Below are positions 16,493 through 24,664 of a stretch of DNA of 34,382 bases, in pieces. Position 1 is the first letter of the stretch, and every line of letters starts with the position of its first letter. The translations under genes and the position numbers were made by a program. Origin of the DNA: an uncultured Bacteroidaceae bacterium (lineage in GTDB: Bacteria; Bacteroidota; Bacteroidia; Bacteroidales; Bacteroidaceae); contig CALNGU010000017.1 of the NCBI GenBank assembly GCA_939800445.1, forward strand, positions 1 to 34,382, read 5' to 3'. Below the pieces are notes generated by a model that was given only the letters and a program-made list of their open reading frames with translations, was not told where the DNA came from and made no database searches.

Positions 16493-18649
16493 ATGAAGGT
16501 ATATCAGACTAATGAAATCAAAAACATCGCGTTGCTCGGGAGCTCAGGCTCAGGTAAAACAACCCTCACGGAAGCGATGCTTTACGAAAGCGGCTTCATC
16601 AAACGCCGGGGTACAATCGAACAAAAGAACACCGTCAGCGATTATTTCCCAGTAGAACAAGAATATGGCTATTCCGTCTTTTCTTCCGTCTTCAACGTGG
16701 AGTGGAACGGCAAGAAGCTGAACATCATAGACTGCCCAGGCTCCGATGATTTCGTCGGGGCGACAGTCACCGCGCTCAACGTCACCGACACGGCATTGTT
16801 GCTCATCAACGGGCAGTATGGTCCCGAGGTCGGCACACAGAACCACTTCCGTTACACCGAGAAGCTGGGCAAGCCCGTCATCTTCCTGCTCAACCAGCTT
16901 GACAGCGAGAAGTGCGACTACGACGACATCCTCCACCAGATGAAGGAGATTTACGGCAATAAGGTCGTGCCCATCCAGTACCCCATCAATTGCGGCCCGG
17001 GCTTCAACGCGTTGATTGACGTGCTGCTCATGAAGAAATATTCATGGAAACCCGAAGGCGGCGCGCCCATCATCGAGGACATCCCCGCCGAGGAGATGGA
17101 CAAAGCCCTGGAACTCCACAAGGCATTGGTCGAGGCTGCCGCCGAAAATGACGAGTCGTTGATGGAGAAATTCTTCGAGTCCGACTCGCTGACCGAGGAC
17201 GAGATGCGTGAGGGCATCCGCAAAGGATTGGTGCAGCGCAGCATATTCCCCCTCTTCTGCGTCTGTGCAGGCAAGGACATGGGAGTGCGCCGCTTGATGG
17301 AATTCCTTGGCAACGTCGTCCCATTCGTCTCCGAGATGCCCGTCGTGCAAGACACAGACGGCAACGACGTGCCGCATGACGACAACGGGCCAGAGTCAAT
17401 CTACTTCTTCAAGACGAGCGTCGAGCCGCACATCGGCGAAGTCTCCTACTTCAAGGTCATGAGCGGCATCCTCCACGAGGGCGACGACCTGCAAAACGCC
17501 GACCGCAATTCCAAGGAGCGCATCGCACAACTCTTCGTCGTTGCAGGGGCCAACAGGGTCAAGGTCACAGAGCTGCACGCCGGCGACATCGGCGCGACGG
17601 TCAAGCTCAAGGACGTCCGCACCGGCAACACACTCAACGGCAAGGATTGCAACCACAGGTTTGACTTCATCAAATTCCCCGACCCCAAGTACACCCGTGC
17701 AATCAAGGCGGTCAACGAGGCGGAGACCGAAAAGATGATGGCTGCCCTCAACCGCATGAAGGAGGAAGACCCGACATGGGTCATCGAGCAGTCCAAGGAG
17801 TTGCGCCAGACACTCGTCCACGGCCAAGGCGAGTTCCACCTCCGCACGTTGAAGTGGAGGCTTGAGAACAACGAGAAGATAATGATCCGCTACGACGAGC
17901 CGCGCATCCCCTACCGCGAGACCATCACCAAGGCGGCACGTGCCGACTACCGCCACAAGAAGCAGTCGGGCGGCGCAGGCCAGTTCGGCGAAGTCCACCT
18001 GATTGTCGAGCCCTACAAGGAGGGTATGCCGTTGCCCGACACCTATAAATTCAACGGGCAGGAGTTCAAAGTCACCGTCAAGGGGCAGGAGGAAATCAAC
18101 CTCGAATGGGGCGGCAAGCTCATCTTCGTCAACAGCGTTGTCGGCGGGGCAATCGACGCACGCTTCATGCCGGCGATACTCAAGGGCATCATGTCCCGCA
18201 TGGAGCAAGGCCCGCTTACTGGCTCCTATGCCCGCGACGTGAGGGTCATCGTCTATGACGGTAAGATGCACCCGGTCGATTCCAACGAAGTCTCCTTCAT
18301 GCTCGCAGGGCGCAACGCATTCAGCGAAGCGTTCAAGAATGCCGGGCCGAAGTTGCTCGAACCCATCTACAACGTCGAAGTCTTCGTCCCCAGCGACAAG
18401 ATGGGCGACGTGATGGGCGACCTGCAAGGCCGCAGGGCGTTGATCATGGGCATGAGCAGCGAGAAGGGCTATGAGAAAATCCAGGCACGTGTGCCGTTGA
18501 AGGAGATGTCGTCCTACTCGACAGCACTCAGTTCGCTGACGGGCGGCCGCGCATCGTTCATCATGAAGTTCGCCGACTACGAGCTCGTCCCGTCAGACGT
18601 GCAGGACCGTCTCGTCAAGGAATTCGAGGCAACGCAAAAGGACGAATGA
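16493..18649 (+). CDS. fusA2: EF-G2-type elongation factor G paralogue with degenerate GTPase motifs
   Basis: A 718-residue protein with the full five-domain EF-G layout: G domain (1-270), domain II, domain III (KEEDPTWVIEQSKELRQTLVHGQGEFHL region), domain IV and domain V. P-loop GSSGSGKT (residues 16-23) is kept. The other G motifs differ from canonical EF-G: switch I reads EQEYGYSVFSS where EF-G has EQERGITITSA, G3 is DCPGSDD with Ser84 in place of the catalytic His, and G4 is NQLD (134-137) instead of NKxD. This pattern fits the Bacteroides EF-G2 paralogue, reported to support translocation without GTP hydrolysis and to matter during carbon starvation and gut colonisation. The main fusA is presumably elsewhere. 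Transcribed alone, with a strong terminator. Confidence 0.9.
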   Translation: MKVYQTNEIKNIALLGSSGSGKTTLTEAMLYESGFIKRRGTIEQKNTVSDYFPVEQEYGYSVFSSVFNVEWNGKKLNIIDCPGSDDFVGATVTALNVTDTALLLINGQYGPEVGTQNHFRYTEKLGKPVIFLLNQLDSEKCDYDDILHQMKEIYGNKVVPIQYPINCGPGFNALIDVLLMKKYSWKPEGGAPIIEDIPAEEMDKALELHKALVEAAAENDESLMEKFFESDSLTEDEMREGIRKGLVQRSIFPLFCVCAGKDMGVRRLMEFLGNVVPFVSEMPVVQDTDGNDVPHDDNGPESIYFFKTSVEPHIGEVSYFKVMSGILHEGDDLQNADRNSKERIAQLFVVAGANRVKVTELHAGDIGATVKLKDVRTGNTLNGKDCNHRFDFIKFPDPKYTRAIKAVNEAETEKMMAALNRMKEEDPTWVIEQSKELRQTLVHGQGEFHLRTLKWRLENNEKIMIRYDEPRIPYRETITKAARADYRHKKQSGGAGQFGEVHLIVEPYKEGMPLPDTYKFNGQEFKVTVKGQEEINLEWGGKLIFVNSVVGGAIDARFMPAILKGIMSRMEQGPLTGSYARDVRVIVYDGKMHPVDSNEVSFMLAGRNAFSEAFKNAGPKLLEPIYNVEVFVPSDKMGDVMGDLQGRRALIMGMSSEKGYEKIQARVPLKEMSSYSTALSSLTGGRASFIMKFADYELVPSDVQDRLVKEFEATQKDE

Positions 18650-18683
18650 TCATTCCCGGGGCATATTCCCCGGTCGTCCTGCG

Positions 18684-18728
18684 GGGCGGGAGCTTTGGCA
18701 AGGAGTCGCCAAGCTCCCGCCCTTTTTT
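18684..18728 (+). terminator. Rho-independent terminator of the EF-G paralogue gene
   Basis: A G+C-rich stem (GGGCGGGAGCTTTGGC at 18684-18699 with 18708-18722, one bulged T) with an 8-nt loop is followed by six T residues (18723-18728). It lies 35 bases past the stop codon. Confidence 0.93.
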
Positions 18729-18800
18729 GTTCCCGCCGTGTGGTGGCGGTGCTGCCGCGTTTTCGCCACGTGCCCCGTCCGCGCGGGGTGGGGCTCGCTG

Positions 18801-19092
18801 CCGCCCGGGTCTGGGGACAAATTCCACCACTCGCCGAGAAAACTTCCACTGCCCGCCGAGAAAAGTTGGTTGCCTCGGTGAGTAAAGTATATTCAGAAGT
18901 TTTGTTTTTACTTGACTCGCCGAGACATGGAAGTTTATGTCCGACTTAGTGAAAGTTTATGTCTATCGTCACGGGATTTGTCCCCTATCACGATTGCCAG
19001 ATAGCCGCGTGCTGGTTGTAGAGACGCATAATATGCGTCTCCCCTGTATCCAACGCATATCAAAACGGCGCACCGCCTGTCGGGGAGACGCG
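18801..19092 (+). repeat. Compound intergenic repeat, copy C (short array)
   Basis: This copy aligns with copy B in inverted orientation. In order it shows GGGGACAAATTCC (about 18813), arms with CTCGCCGAG-type palindromes (18830-18885), a single 11-bp palindrome CAGAAGTTTTG (18894-18904), a second arm with ACTCGCCGAGACA and 22-bp units, GGGATTTGTCCCC (about 18973-18985), a GAGACGC-N7-GCGTCTC hairpin (19018-19042), and a decayed second hairpin starting near 19083. It differs from copy B mainly by lacking three 21-bp array units. No gene is supported between 18650 and 19274. Confidence 0.87.
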
Positions 19093-19120
19093 GTGGGCTG
19101 CATTGCCCCGGACGGAGGAA

Positions 19121-19180
19121 GGTGGGGCGGGGCGGGGGGGTACTCCGGCGGGCCGTCGGGAACGGGGGGCGGGGCGGGGG
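19121..19180 (+). other. Two G-tract clusters with G-quadruplex potential
   Basis: Positions 19121-19140 carry runs of 4, 4 and 7 G residues separated by single C. Positions 19158-19180 carry runs of 3, 6, 4 and 5 G residues. Both fit the four-tract G3+ pattern on the plus strand. They lie 50-105 bases upstream of the -7 element of the following operon. The strand bias is extreme compared with the surroundings. Confidence 0.6.
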
Positions 19181-19226
19181 CGGCATTTTCTGTAAAATGT
19201 TCACAGCGTCGGCGTGCGGCAATCCT

Positions 19227-19234
19227 TACTTTTG
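19227..19234 (+). promoter_or_regulatory. Predicted -7 element for the reductase-lyase operon
   Basis: TACTTTTG matches TAnnTTTG exactly and lies 40 bases before the ATG at 19275. It shows that the frame opening at 19122 is not the true start. No good -33 element is seen. Confidence 0.55.
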
Positions 19235-19274
19235 CGGGACTGAGACAAACATTCAAAACGGAAAGGTTAGAGTT

Positions 19275-19814
19275 ATGAGCAAGAAAGTTCTGATTATCTC
19301 GTCGAGCCCGCGCCGGGGGAGCAACTCGGATGCGCTGTGCGACGAGTTCATGCGCGGGGCGGTGGATGCCGGGCATGAGGTCGAGAAGGTCGCGTTGCGC
19401 GATGTCACGGTCAATCCGTGCAGGGGTTGCGGTGCTTGCAGCTTCCACGCGTTGCCGTGCCCCCAGAGGGATGACGCGCCGTCAATCGTCCGCCGGATGG
19501 TCGAGGCCGATGTCATCGTGATGGGGACTCCGGTCTACTTCTACTCGATGTCCGCCCAGATGAAGGCGTTGATTGACCGCACGTGCGGCCCGTACACCGA
19601 GATGCGGGGCAAGGAGTTTTATGTCATCGCTACGGCGGCCGAGGAGGACGAGTGGATCATGGGGCGCGTGATGACGGGCTTCCAGGGTTTCTTTGACTGC
19701 CTTGAGGAGCCGGTGGTGCGCGGCACGCTGTTTTGTGGCGGTGTGACGCACGTGGGCGACATCGAGGGCAATGGTGCGTTGGATGAGGCTTATCAGATGG
19801 GGAGGCAGGTATGA
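19275..19814 (+). CDS. Flavodoxin-fold NAD(P)H-dependent FMN reductase, Fe-S flavoprotein-like
   Basis: A 179-residue flavodoxin-fold protein starting at MSKKVLIISSSPRRGSNS, which forms the FMN phosphate loop. The segment NPCRGCGACSFHALPCPQRDD (split: Cys49, Cys52, Cys55, Cys62) is a cysteine cluster like that of iron-sulfur flavoproteins and related reductases. MGTPVYFYSMSAQMKALIDR is the second FMN loop and dimer contact (GTPVYFYS). Members reduce quinones, metals or other acceptors with NAD(P)H; the substrate here is unknown. It overlaps the MalY-type gene by 4 bases (ATGA). The start is fixed by the -7 element at 19227; codons upstream are G-rich spacer. Confidence 0.88.
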   Translation: MSKKVLIISSSPRRGSNSDALCDEFMRGAVDAGHEVEKVALRDVTVNPCRGCGACSFHALPCPQRDDAPSIVRRMVEADVIVMGTPVYFYSMSAQMKALIDRTCGPYTEMRGKEFYVIATAAEEDEWIMGRVMTGFQGFFDCLEEPVVRGTLFCGGVTHVGDIEGNGALDEAYQMGRQV

Positions 19815-20992
19815 ACGGCGTGGCATACGACTTTGATGAACGGGTGGAGCGGCGCGGCACGAATTCCTACAAGTGGGACAGTGCCGCCGGCCGCGATGTG
19901 CTGCCGATGTGGGTGGCTGACATGGATTTCCGCACCGCTCCTGCGGTTGTCGATGCGCTGAGGAGGCGGGTCGAGCATGGCATCTTCGGTTACGTGCGGG
20001 TGCCGGATGCCTACTATGCGGCAGTGACGAGGTGGTTCGCGCGGCGGCATGGTTGGAGCATCGACCGCGAGTGGCTGATGTACACGTCGGGTGTCGTGCC
20101 TGCCGTGTCGGCTGTCATCAAGGCTCTGACGCGGCCGGGTGACAAGGTGGTGTTGCAGACGCCGGTCTACAACTGCTTCTTCTCGTCGGTCAGGAACAAT
20201 GGGTGCGAGGTAGTCGCCAATCCGTTGCGGCGCGTGGGCAACACCTATGTCATGGACTATGAGGACCTGGAACGCAAGTTGGCTGACCCTGCGGTCAAGA
20301 TGCTCGTGCTGTGCAACCCGCACAACCCTGTCGGCAGGGTGTGGCGGCGCGATGAGCTCGTGAGGCTGGGCGAGGCTTGCCTGCGCCACGGGGTGAGGGT
20401 TATCCCGGACGAAATCCATTGCGAGCTGGTGTTTCCGGGACATGAGTACGTCCCGTTTGCTTCGCTGTCTGATGCTTTCTTGCACAATTCGGTGACGTGC
20501 CTGTCGCCGAGCAAGGCGTTCAACATCGCGGGATTGCAGATTGCCAGCATCGTCTCGGTTGACGATGACGTGCGGCGGCGCATCGACCGTGCGATAAACA
20601 TCAATGAGGTGTGCGATGTCAATCCATTCGGCATCGAGGCGACGGTGGCTGCCTATGGCGAGGGCGGCGAGTGGCTGGACAGCCTGCTGGTCTACCTGAG
20701 GGGCAATTATGACTGTATGGTGGACTACTGCGCAAGGCATCTGCCCGATTTCCCCATCACGGAGCTTGAGGGGACGTATCTCGTGTGGATGGATTGCCGT
20801 GCCGTCAGCAACGACTCTGAGAGGCTGGAGCAGCAGCTGTTGGACGAGGCTCGCCTGTGGCTCAATGCCGGGACGATGTACGGCGACGAGGGGCAGGGCT
20901 TCATGCGTTGGAACATCGCCTGTCCACGTGCCGTGATGCTCGACGGGCTGGAGCGTTTCAGGCGTTTCGTCGAGAGCCGCCGTCGCGGATGA
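19811..20992 (+). CDS. MalY/PatB-family PLP-dependent C-S lyase (putative cystathionine beta-lyase)
   Basis: A 393-residue fold-type I PLP enzyme. It starts with YDFDERVERRGTNSYKWD and LPMWVADMDF, typical of the MalY/PatB group. The PLP site is CLSPSKAFNIAGLQ with the Schiff-base lysine at Lys235. NPHNPVGRVW and DEIHCEL supply ring-binding Asn and Asp. MalY/PatB enzymes cleave cystathionine or cysteine conjugates to a thiol, ammonia and pyruvate, and are often annotated as aminotransferases. It is translationally coupled to the Fe-S/FMN reductase, which suggests a linked sulfur or thiol function (inference). Length is normal. Confidence 0.92.
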   Translation: MNGVAYDFDERVERRGTNSYKWDSAAGRDVLPMWVADMDFRTAPAVVDALRRRVEHGIFGYVRVPDAYYAAVTRWFARRHGWSIDREWLMYTSGVVPAVSAVIKALTRPGDKVVLQTPVYNCFFSSVRNNGCEVVANPLRRVGNTYVMDYEDLERKLADPAVKMLVLCNPHNPVGRVWRRDELVRLGEACLRHGVRVIPDEIHCELVFPGHEYVPFASLSDAFLHNSVTCLSPSKAFNIAGLQIASIVSVDDDVRRRIDRAININEVCDVNPFGIEATVAAYGEGGEWLDSLLVYLRGNYDCMVDYCARHLPDFPITELEGTYLVWMDCRAVSNDSERLEQQLLDEARLWLNAGTMYGDEGQGFMRWNIACPRAVMLDGLERFRRFVESRRRG

Positions 20993-21055
20993 CGGTGTAG
21001 GGCGGTTTGTTGCGGACGATTTGCCGACAGACGTGCCTAAAAGCTGGCTAATGCC

Positions 21056-21063
21056 TATCTTTG
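21056..21063 (+). promoter_or_regulatory. Predicted -7 element for the GT9 gene
   Basis: TATCTTTG is an exact TAnnTTTG match. It overlaps the TTG at 21061 that opens the frame, so translation must start downstream, at 21076 or 21085. Confidence 0.55.
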
Positions 21064-21084
21064 TGCATCAACAACATGAGGAAG

Positions 21085-22131
21085 ATGATACGAAAAATAC
21101 TGGTCATACGTTTTCGCCGCATCGGCGATTCTGTCCTTTCGACCGCGCTTTGCCGCAGCCTGAAGGAGAACTTCCCCGAGGCGGAAGTGCATTTCGTCAT
21201 CAACGAGGGCATAGCTCCCCTTTATTACGGGCATCCCGACATCGACAGGGTCATACCTTTTGCTGAAAAGGATTGCCATGGGTGGCGGTATCTAAAGAGG
21301 GTGTGGCACGTGGTGCACGACACCCATTATGATGTGATAGTGGATATGCGTTCCACGCCTAAGACGTTGTGGTTCTCGCTCTTCTCGCTCGGGACGAAGT
21401 ATAGGATTGGCCGCCGCAAGGGCTACAATGCCCTCATCCACAACTGCCGTGTGTCCGACCAGCCGGGTGACGACAGGGTGCAGAGCAATCTGCGCCTAAT
21501 CGAACCTTTGTCGGCAGCCAAGGGCGGTGAGATGGTGAAGAACGGGCAGTTCAGGCTCAGTGTCACTCCCGACGAGGTCGCCGCCTACCGCCGCTACATG
21601 GAGGAGCATGGGATAGACTTCGCACGTCCGGTCATCCTTTGTGCGGTGACGGCACGTGTGCCCCACAAGGTCTGGCCTTATGACAAGATGAGCCGTGTGT
21701 TGAAACGTGTGGTCGAGAGGTTTGATGCGCAGCTTGTCTTCAACTATGCCGGCGATGTCGAGACTGCTGCCGCCAGGACTATCTGGGAGGCGATGGGTAG
21801 GGACAAGCGTGTGTTCCTTGACATAGAGGCCAAGGGGCTGCGTGAGTTGTGTGCTTTGGCGGCGAACTCCTCGTTTTTCTTCGGCAACGAGGGCGGCCCG
21901 CGTCACATCTCGCAGGCTTTTGGTGTGCCGTCATTCGCGATTTACCCGCCCGACATCAGCAAACACTTCTGGTTGCCTGGCGATGACCCGCGCTATCGTG
22001 GCATCTCGCCTGACGACTATTTGCCTTTGGCGCAGCAGGCCGGGATGGACTATGAGGCACGTTTTGCATTGATACCCGAGGAGGATGTCTGGATGCAGCT
22101 GTGTGCAATGCTTGAGACATATCTCTGTTGA
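21085..22131 (+). CDS. Glycosyltransferase family 9 (heptosyltransferase-like)
   Basis: A protein of about 348 residues with the GT-B fold of ADP-heptose:LPS heptosyltransferases. The first strand motif is ILVIRFRRIGDSVLSTA; the C-terminal donor-site region has FFFGNEGGPRHISQAFGVPSFAIY, with the GNEGGPRH pattern seen in Bacteroidales members in place of TNDSGPMH. It would add a sugar, probably heptose or similar, to the lipopolysaccharide core or another surface glycan at the inner face of the cytoplasmic membrane. The start could be 21076 or 21085; 21085 gives MIRKILVIRFRR, like other members, and follows an AGGAAG stretch. It has its own promoter and shares a terminator with rprY. Confidence 0.88.
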   Translation: MIRKILVIRFRRIGDSVLSTALCRSLKENFPEAEVHFVINEGIAPLYYGHPDIDRVIPFAEKDCHGWRYLKRVWHVVHDTHYDVIVDMRSTPKTLWFSLFSLGTKYRIGRRKGYNALIHNCRVSDQPGDDRVQSNLRLIEPLSAAKGGEMVKNGQFRLSVTPDEVAAYRRYMEEHGIDFARPVILCAVTARVPHKVWPYDKMSRVLKRVVERFDAQLVFNYAGDVETAAARTIWEAMGRDKRVFLDIEAKGLRELCALAANSSFFFGNEGGPRHISQAFGVPSFAIYPPDISKHFWLPGDDPRYRGISPDDYLPLAQQAGMDYEARFALIPEEDVWMQLCAMLETYLC

Positions 22132-22160
22132 GCGTCCTGCCTTACTGCGGGAAAGTATAA

Positions 22161-22200
22161 ACAACGAGGGGCGACTGCCATGGCGGTCGCCCCTCGTTGT
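22161..22200. terminator. Bidirectional terminator between the GT9 gene and rprY
   Basis: A 40-base inverted repeat of two 20-base arms with one mismatch, starting ACAACGAGGGGCGA and ending TCGCCCCTCGTTGT. It lies 29 bases past the GT9 stop and 8 bases past the rprY stop, so it can serve both convergent transcripts. U tracts are weak. Confidence 0.8.
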
Positions 22201-22208
22201 CTCAAGCA

Positions 22209-22907
22209 TCATTCGTAGTCGGGGATAATCAGCTTGTAACCCTTGCCGTGGATGTTTATGATCTCGATTGATGGGTCTTCTTTCAAGTGCTTGCGCAGCT
22301 TGGTGATGTAGACATCCATGCTCCTTGCGTTGAAGTAGTTGTCGTCTATCCAGATTGTCTTCAGTGCGAAGTCGCGTTGGAGTATCTCGTTGGCGTGTGC
22401 GCAGAGCAGTGAGAGGAGTTCCGACTCCTTGGTTGTGAGCTTGGTGCTCTTGCCGTCGATGGTCAGCACCTGCTTTTGTGTGTCGAAAGTGAACTTGCCA
22501 ATCTTGTAGAATGTCGTCTCCTTGGTCTTCTTTCCTTTTATACGGCGCAGGATGGCCTCTATCCTGAAGATGAGTTCCTCCATGCTGAACGGTTTTGTGA
22601 TGTAGTCGTCCGCACCGTTCCTGAAGCCCTCGAAGAGGTCTTCCTTCAATGTCTTTGCCGTCAGGAAGATGATTGGGATGTCCGAGTTCACCGACCTGAT
22701 TTCCTGGGCGAGGGTGAAGCCGTCTTTCTTGGGCATCATCACATCGAGCACGCAGAGGTCATATTTATTTTTGAGGAAAGCCTTGTAGCCCTCTTCACCG
22801 TCAGGGCAAAGGTCGGCGTCGTAGCCTTTCGCCTGGAGATATTCCCGCAGGAGCATGCCAAGATTCTCGTCATCTTCGCAGAGTAGGATTTTCAATTTCT
22901 CTTCCAT
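22209..22907 (-). CDS. rprY: RprY-like OmpR-family response regulator
   Basis: A 232-residue two-component regulator. The receiver domain (about 1-120) has acidic pocket Glu11, Asp12 and Asp13, phosphoacceptor Asp55 in CVLDVMMP, Thr83 and Lys105 in ITKPF. The winged-helix DNA-binding domain (about 135-230) has the ARSMDVYITKLRKHL recognition region and ends in IHGKGYKLIIPDYE. It closely fits RprY of Bacteroides fragilis, a regulator with oxidative-stress and metabolic targets. It starts 3 bases after the rprX stop, so the pair is one operon with the kinase first. Confidence 0.93.
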   Translation of the reverse strand: MEEKLKILLCEDDENLGMLLREYLQAKGYDADLCPDGEEGYKAFLKNKYDLCVLDVMMPKKDGFTLAQEIRSVNSDIPIIFLTAKTLKEDLFEGFRNGADDYITKPFSMEELIFRIEAILRRIKGKKTKETTFYKIGKFTFDTQKQVLTIDGKSTKLTTKESELLSLLCAHANEILQRDFALKTIWIDDNYFNARSMDVYITKLRKHLKEDPSIEIINIHGKGYKLIIPDYE

Positions 22908-22910
22908 AAT

Positions 22911-24446
22911 CTATAGTTTTATTGGTAATGTTATTATGAACTTTGTGCCCACGTTGGTCTCGCTTTCGGCCTTGATTGTCCCCTTGTGGTCGGTGATAAT
23001 CTTTTTGACGTAGGCCAGTCCCAACCCGAAGCCTTTTACCTTGTAGAGGTTGCCGGTCGGCACGCGGTAGAACCTTTCGAATATCTTTTTCAGGTTTTCC
23101 TTCTTGATTCCTATGCCATTGTCCTCGATGGAGATGTGCAGTTTGTTGTTCTCGTTCCATGTCCTGACGGTTAGCTCGAGGGCTTCGTTCTCTTTCCTGT
23201 ATTTGACGGCATTGTCCATGAGGTTGAAGATGACGTTTGTGATGTGCATCTCGTCCCCCTCGATTGTCGGCATCGCGGCGTTGAGCTCGGTGGTGATGCT
23301 GCCGCCGTAGTTTGACACTTTGAGCTTGAAGGTGTTGACGACGTTCTCAATCAGCTCGTTGACGTTGAGCTCCTTCATCTTGAGCATGGCCCTTTGCTTG
23401 TCAAACATCGATGTCTGCAGCACTTTCTCGACGAGGAAGCGCAACCTTTTCGTCTCGTCATTGATGACGGTCGAGATGTGGTTGAACATTGCGGGCGACT
23501 TCGACAGCGAGTCGTCGTTGAGCATCTGCGCGGCGAGCGAGATGGTCGAGATGGGGGTCTTCAGCTCATGCGTCATGTTGTTGATGAAATCGTTCTTCAT
23601 CTCCGACAGCTTCTTTTGCATCGTTATGCTGTAGATGGTGACGATGAACGTCACGATGATGATGAGGGTGAATATCACCGACGGGATCATGAACTTTATC
23701 GAGTCGTACATATACTCGCTCCTGTCCGGGAAGTGCAGCACCAGCATCCCCGTGTTGCTCTGTATGTCGTTCTGGAACAGCACTTGCTGGTAGGTCTTCT
23801 CCTTCCCCTTGTCGTCAAAGTCCGGGCAGCGGTAGATTTCCTGCCCGTTGCTGCCGAGGATGGTGTAGTGGTACTTCAGCCCGATGCCGTTGTTGTTGAG
23901 TTCCTTTTTGATGTAGTAGTCGAGTTGCTTGACATTCACGCGCTTCTCGATGGGGACTTCGCTTGAGTGGTAGAGGATGCCCAGCGCCACCTCGTCGAGC
24001 AGCGAGCGTTGGAAGACGTATTTATTCTTCAGCGTCTCCTGGAGGCTCTCGGTCGTCTGTTTGATGGACTTGCTTTTGCCGAAGTTGTCCCTCGCGATGA
24101 TAATCTTGGGATTCTGCGCCGGCTGCATCGTTATCGCCCGTATCTCAAAGGACGAATAGAAGTCGTTCTCCTTGCTGTACGATTTGTAGCGTTGCTGCAA
24201 CAGGCTGTTGGGCTGCGACAGCTTCTTGTTGTCGGTGGATTCGTAAAGCTCCTTTTCGAGGTATTTGAGTGTCTCGTCGTACTCCAGGTTGTGCGTCACC
24301 TGGTTCAAGCTGCGCTTGACCGACTCGTCAAACTGCTCGTTCCTCATCTTCACCATCCTCTCGATGTACGTCACCTGCAACAGCAACAGACACGCGAATG
24401 AGAAAATCATGATGACACTTAACGCCCAAATCTTCAATTTTTTCAT
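22911..24446 (-). CDS. rprX: RprX-like sensor histidine kinase
   Basis: A 511-residue membrane kinase starting MKKLKIWALS at 24446; seven further codons upstream are in frame but run into a TATATTTG element. TM1 is at residues 6-26 and TM2 at 252-274, enclosing a sensor domain of about 225 residues outside the membrane. The HisKA dimerisation domain has H-box MTHELKTP with His293. The ATPase domain has the N-box NVIFNLMDNAVKYR, G1 DNGIGI (442-447) and G2 GFGLGL (472-477). There is no HAMP or PAS domain of note. It pairs with rprY immediately downstream. The stimulus is unknown. Confidence 0.92.
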   Translation of the reverse strand: MKKLKIWALSVIMIFSFACLLLLQVTYIERMVKMRNEQFDESVKRSLNQVTHNLEYDETLKYLEKELYESTDNKKLSQPNSLLQQRYKSYSKENDFYSSFEIRAITMQPAQNPKIIIARDNFGKSKSIKQTTESLQETLKNKYVFQRSLLDEVALGILYHSSEVPIEKRVNVKQLDYYIKKELNNNGIGLKYHYTILGSNGQEIYRCPDFDDKGKEKTYQQVLFQNDIQSNTGMLVLHFPDRSEYMYDSIKFMIPSVIFTLIIIVTFIVTIYSITMQKKLSEMKNDFINNMTHELKTPISTISLAAQMLNDDSLSKSPAMFNHISTVINDETKRLRFLVEKVLQTSMFDKQRAMLKMKELNVNELIENVVNTFKLKVSNYGGSITTELNAAMPTIEGDEMHITNVIFNLMDNAVKYRKENEALELTVRTWNENNKLHISIEDNGIGIKKENLKKIFERFYRVPTGNLYKVKGFGLGLAYVKKIITDHKGTIKAESETNVGTKFIITLPIKL

Positions 24447-24532
24447 ATAGCAAATATATGAACTCACACAACCTCGGACGTTTCTGTTAACTATAATTAA
24501 TCGTGATTTAACCTAAATCCATCTTTTGAGTG

Positions 24533-24540
24533 CAAATATA
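24533..24540 (-). promoter_or_regulatory. Candidate -7 element for rprX-rprY
   Basis: The minus strand reads TATATTTG, an exact consensus match, giving a leader of about 80 bases to the ATG at 24446. A second exact match at 24451-24458 sits right against the start codon and would give an almost leaderless transcript, so 24533-24540 is favoured. Confidence 0.5.
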
Positions 24541-24664
24541 AGGTGTAAAATCGGATAAAAAGCTAATCAATTGTGAACACCGCGCCCCCTTCGCCCCCCT
24601 GTCGTGAGGCGTTCAGCCGCGCGTCGTGCGCCGCAGAGCGAGGCTGCATGGAGTGGTTTGCCCG

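Noticed and set aside
17396-18427. 343-codon minus-strand frame opposite the EF-G paralogue
   Set aside because: Shadow of the elongation-factor gene; composition is that of an antisense frame.
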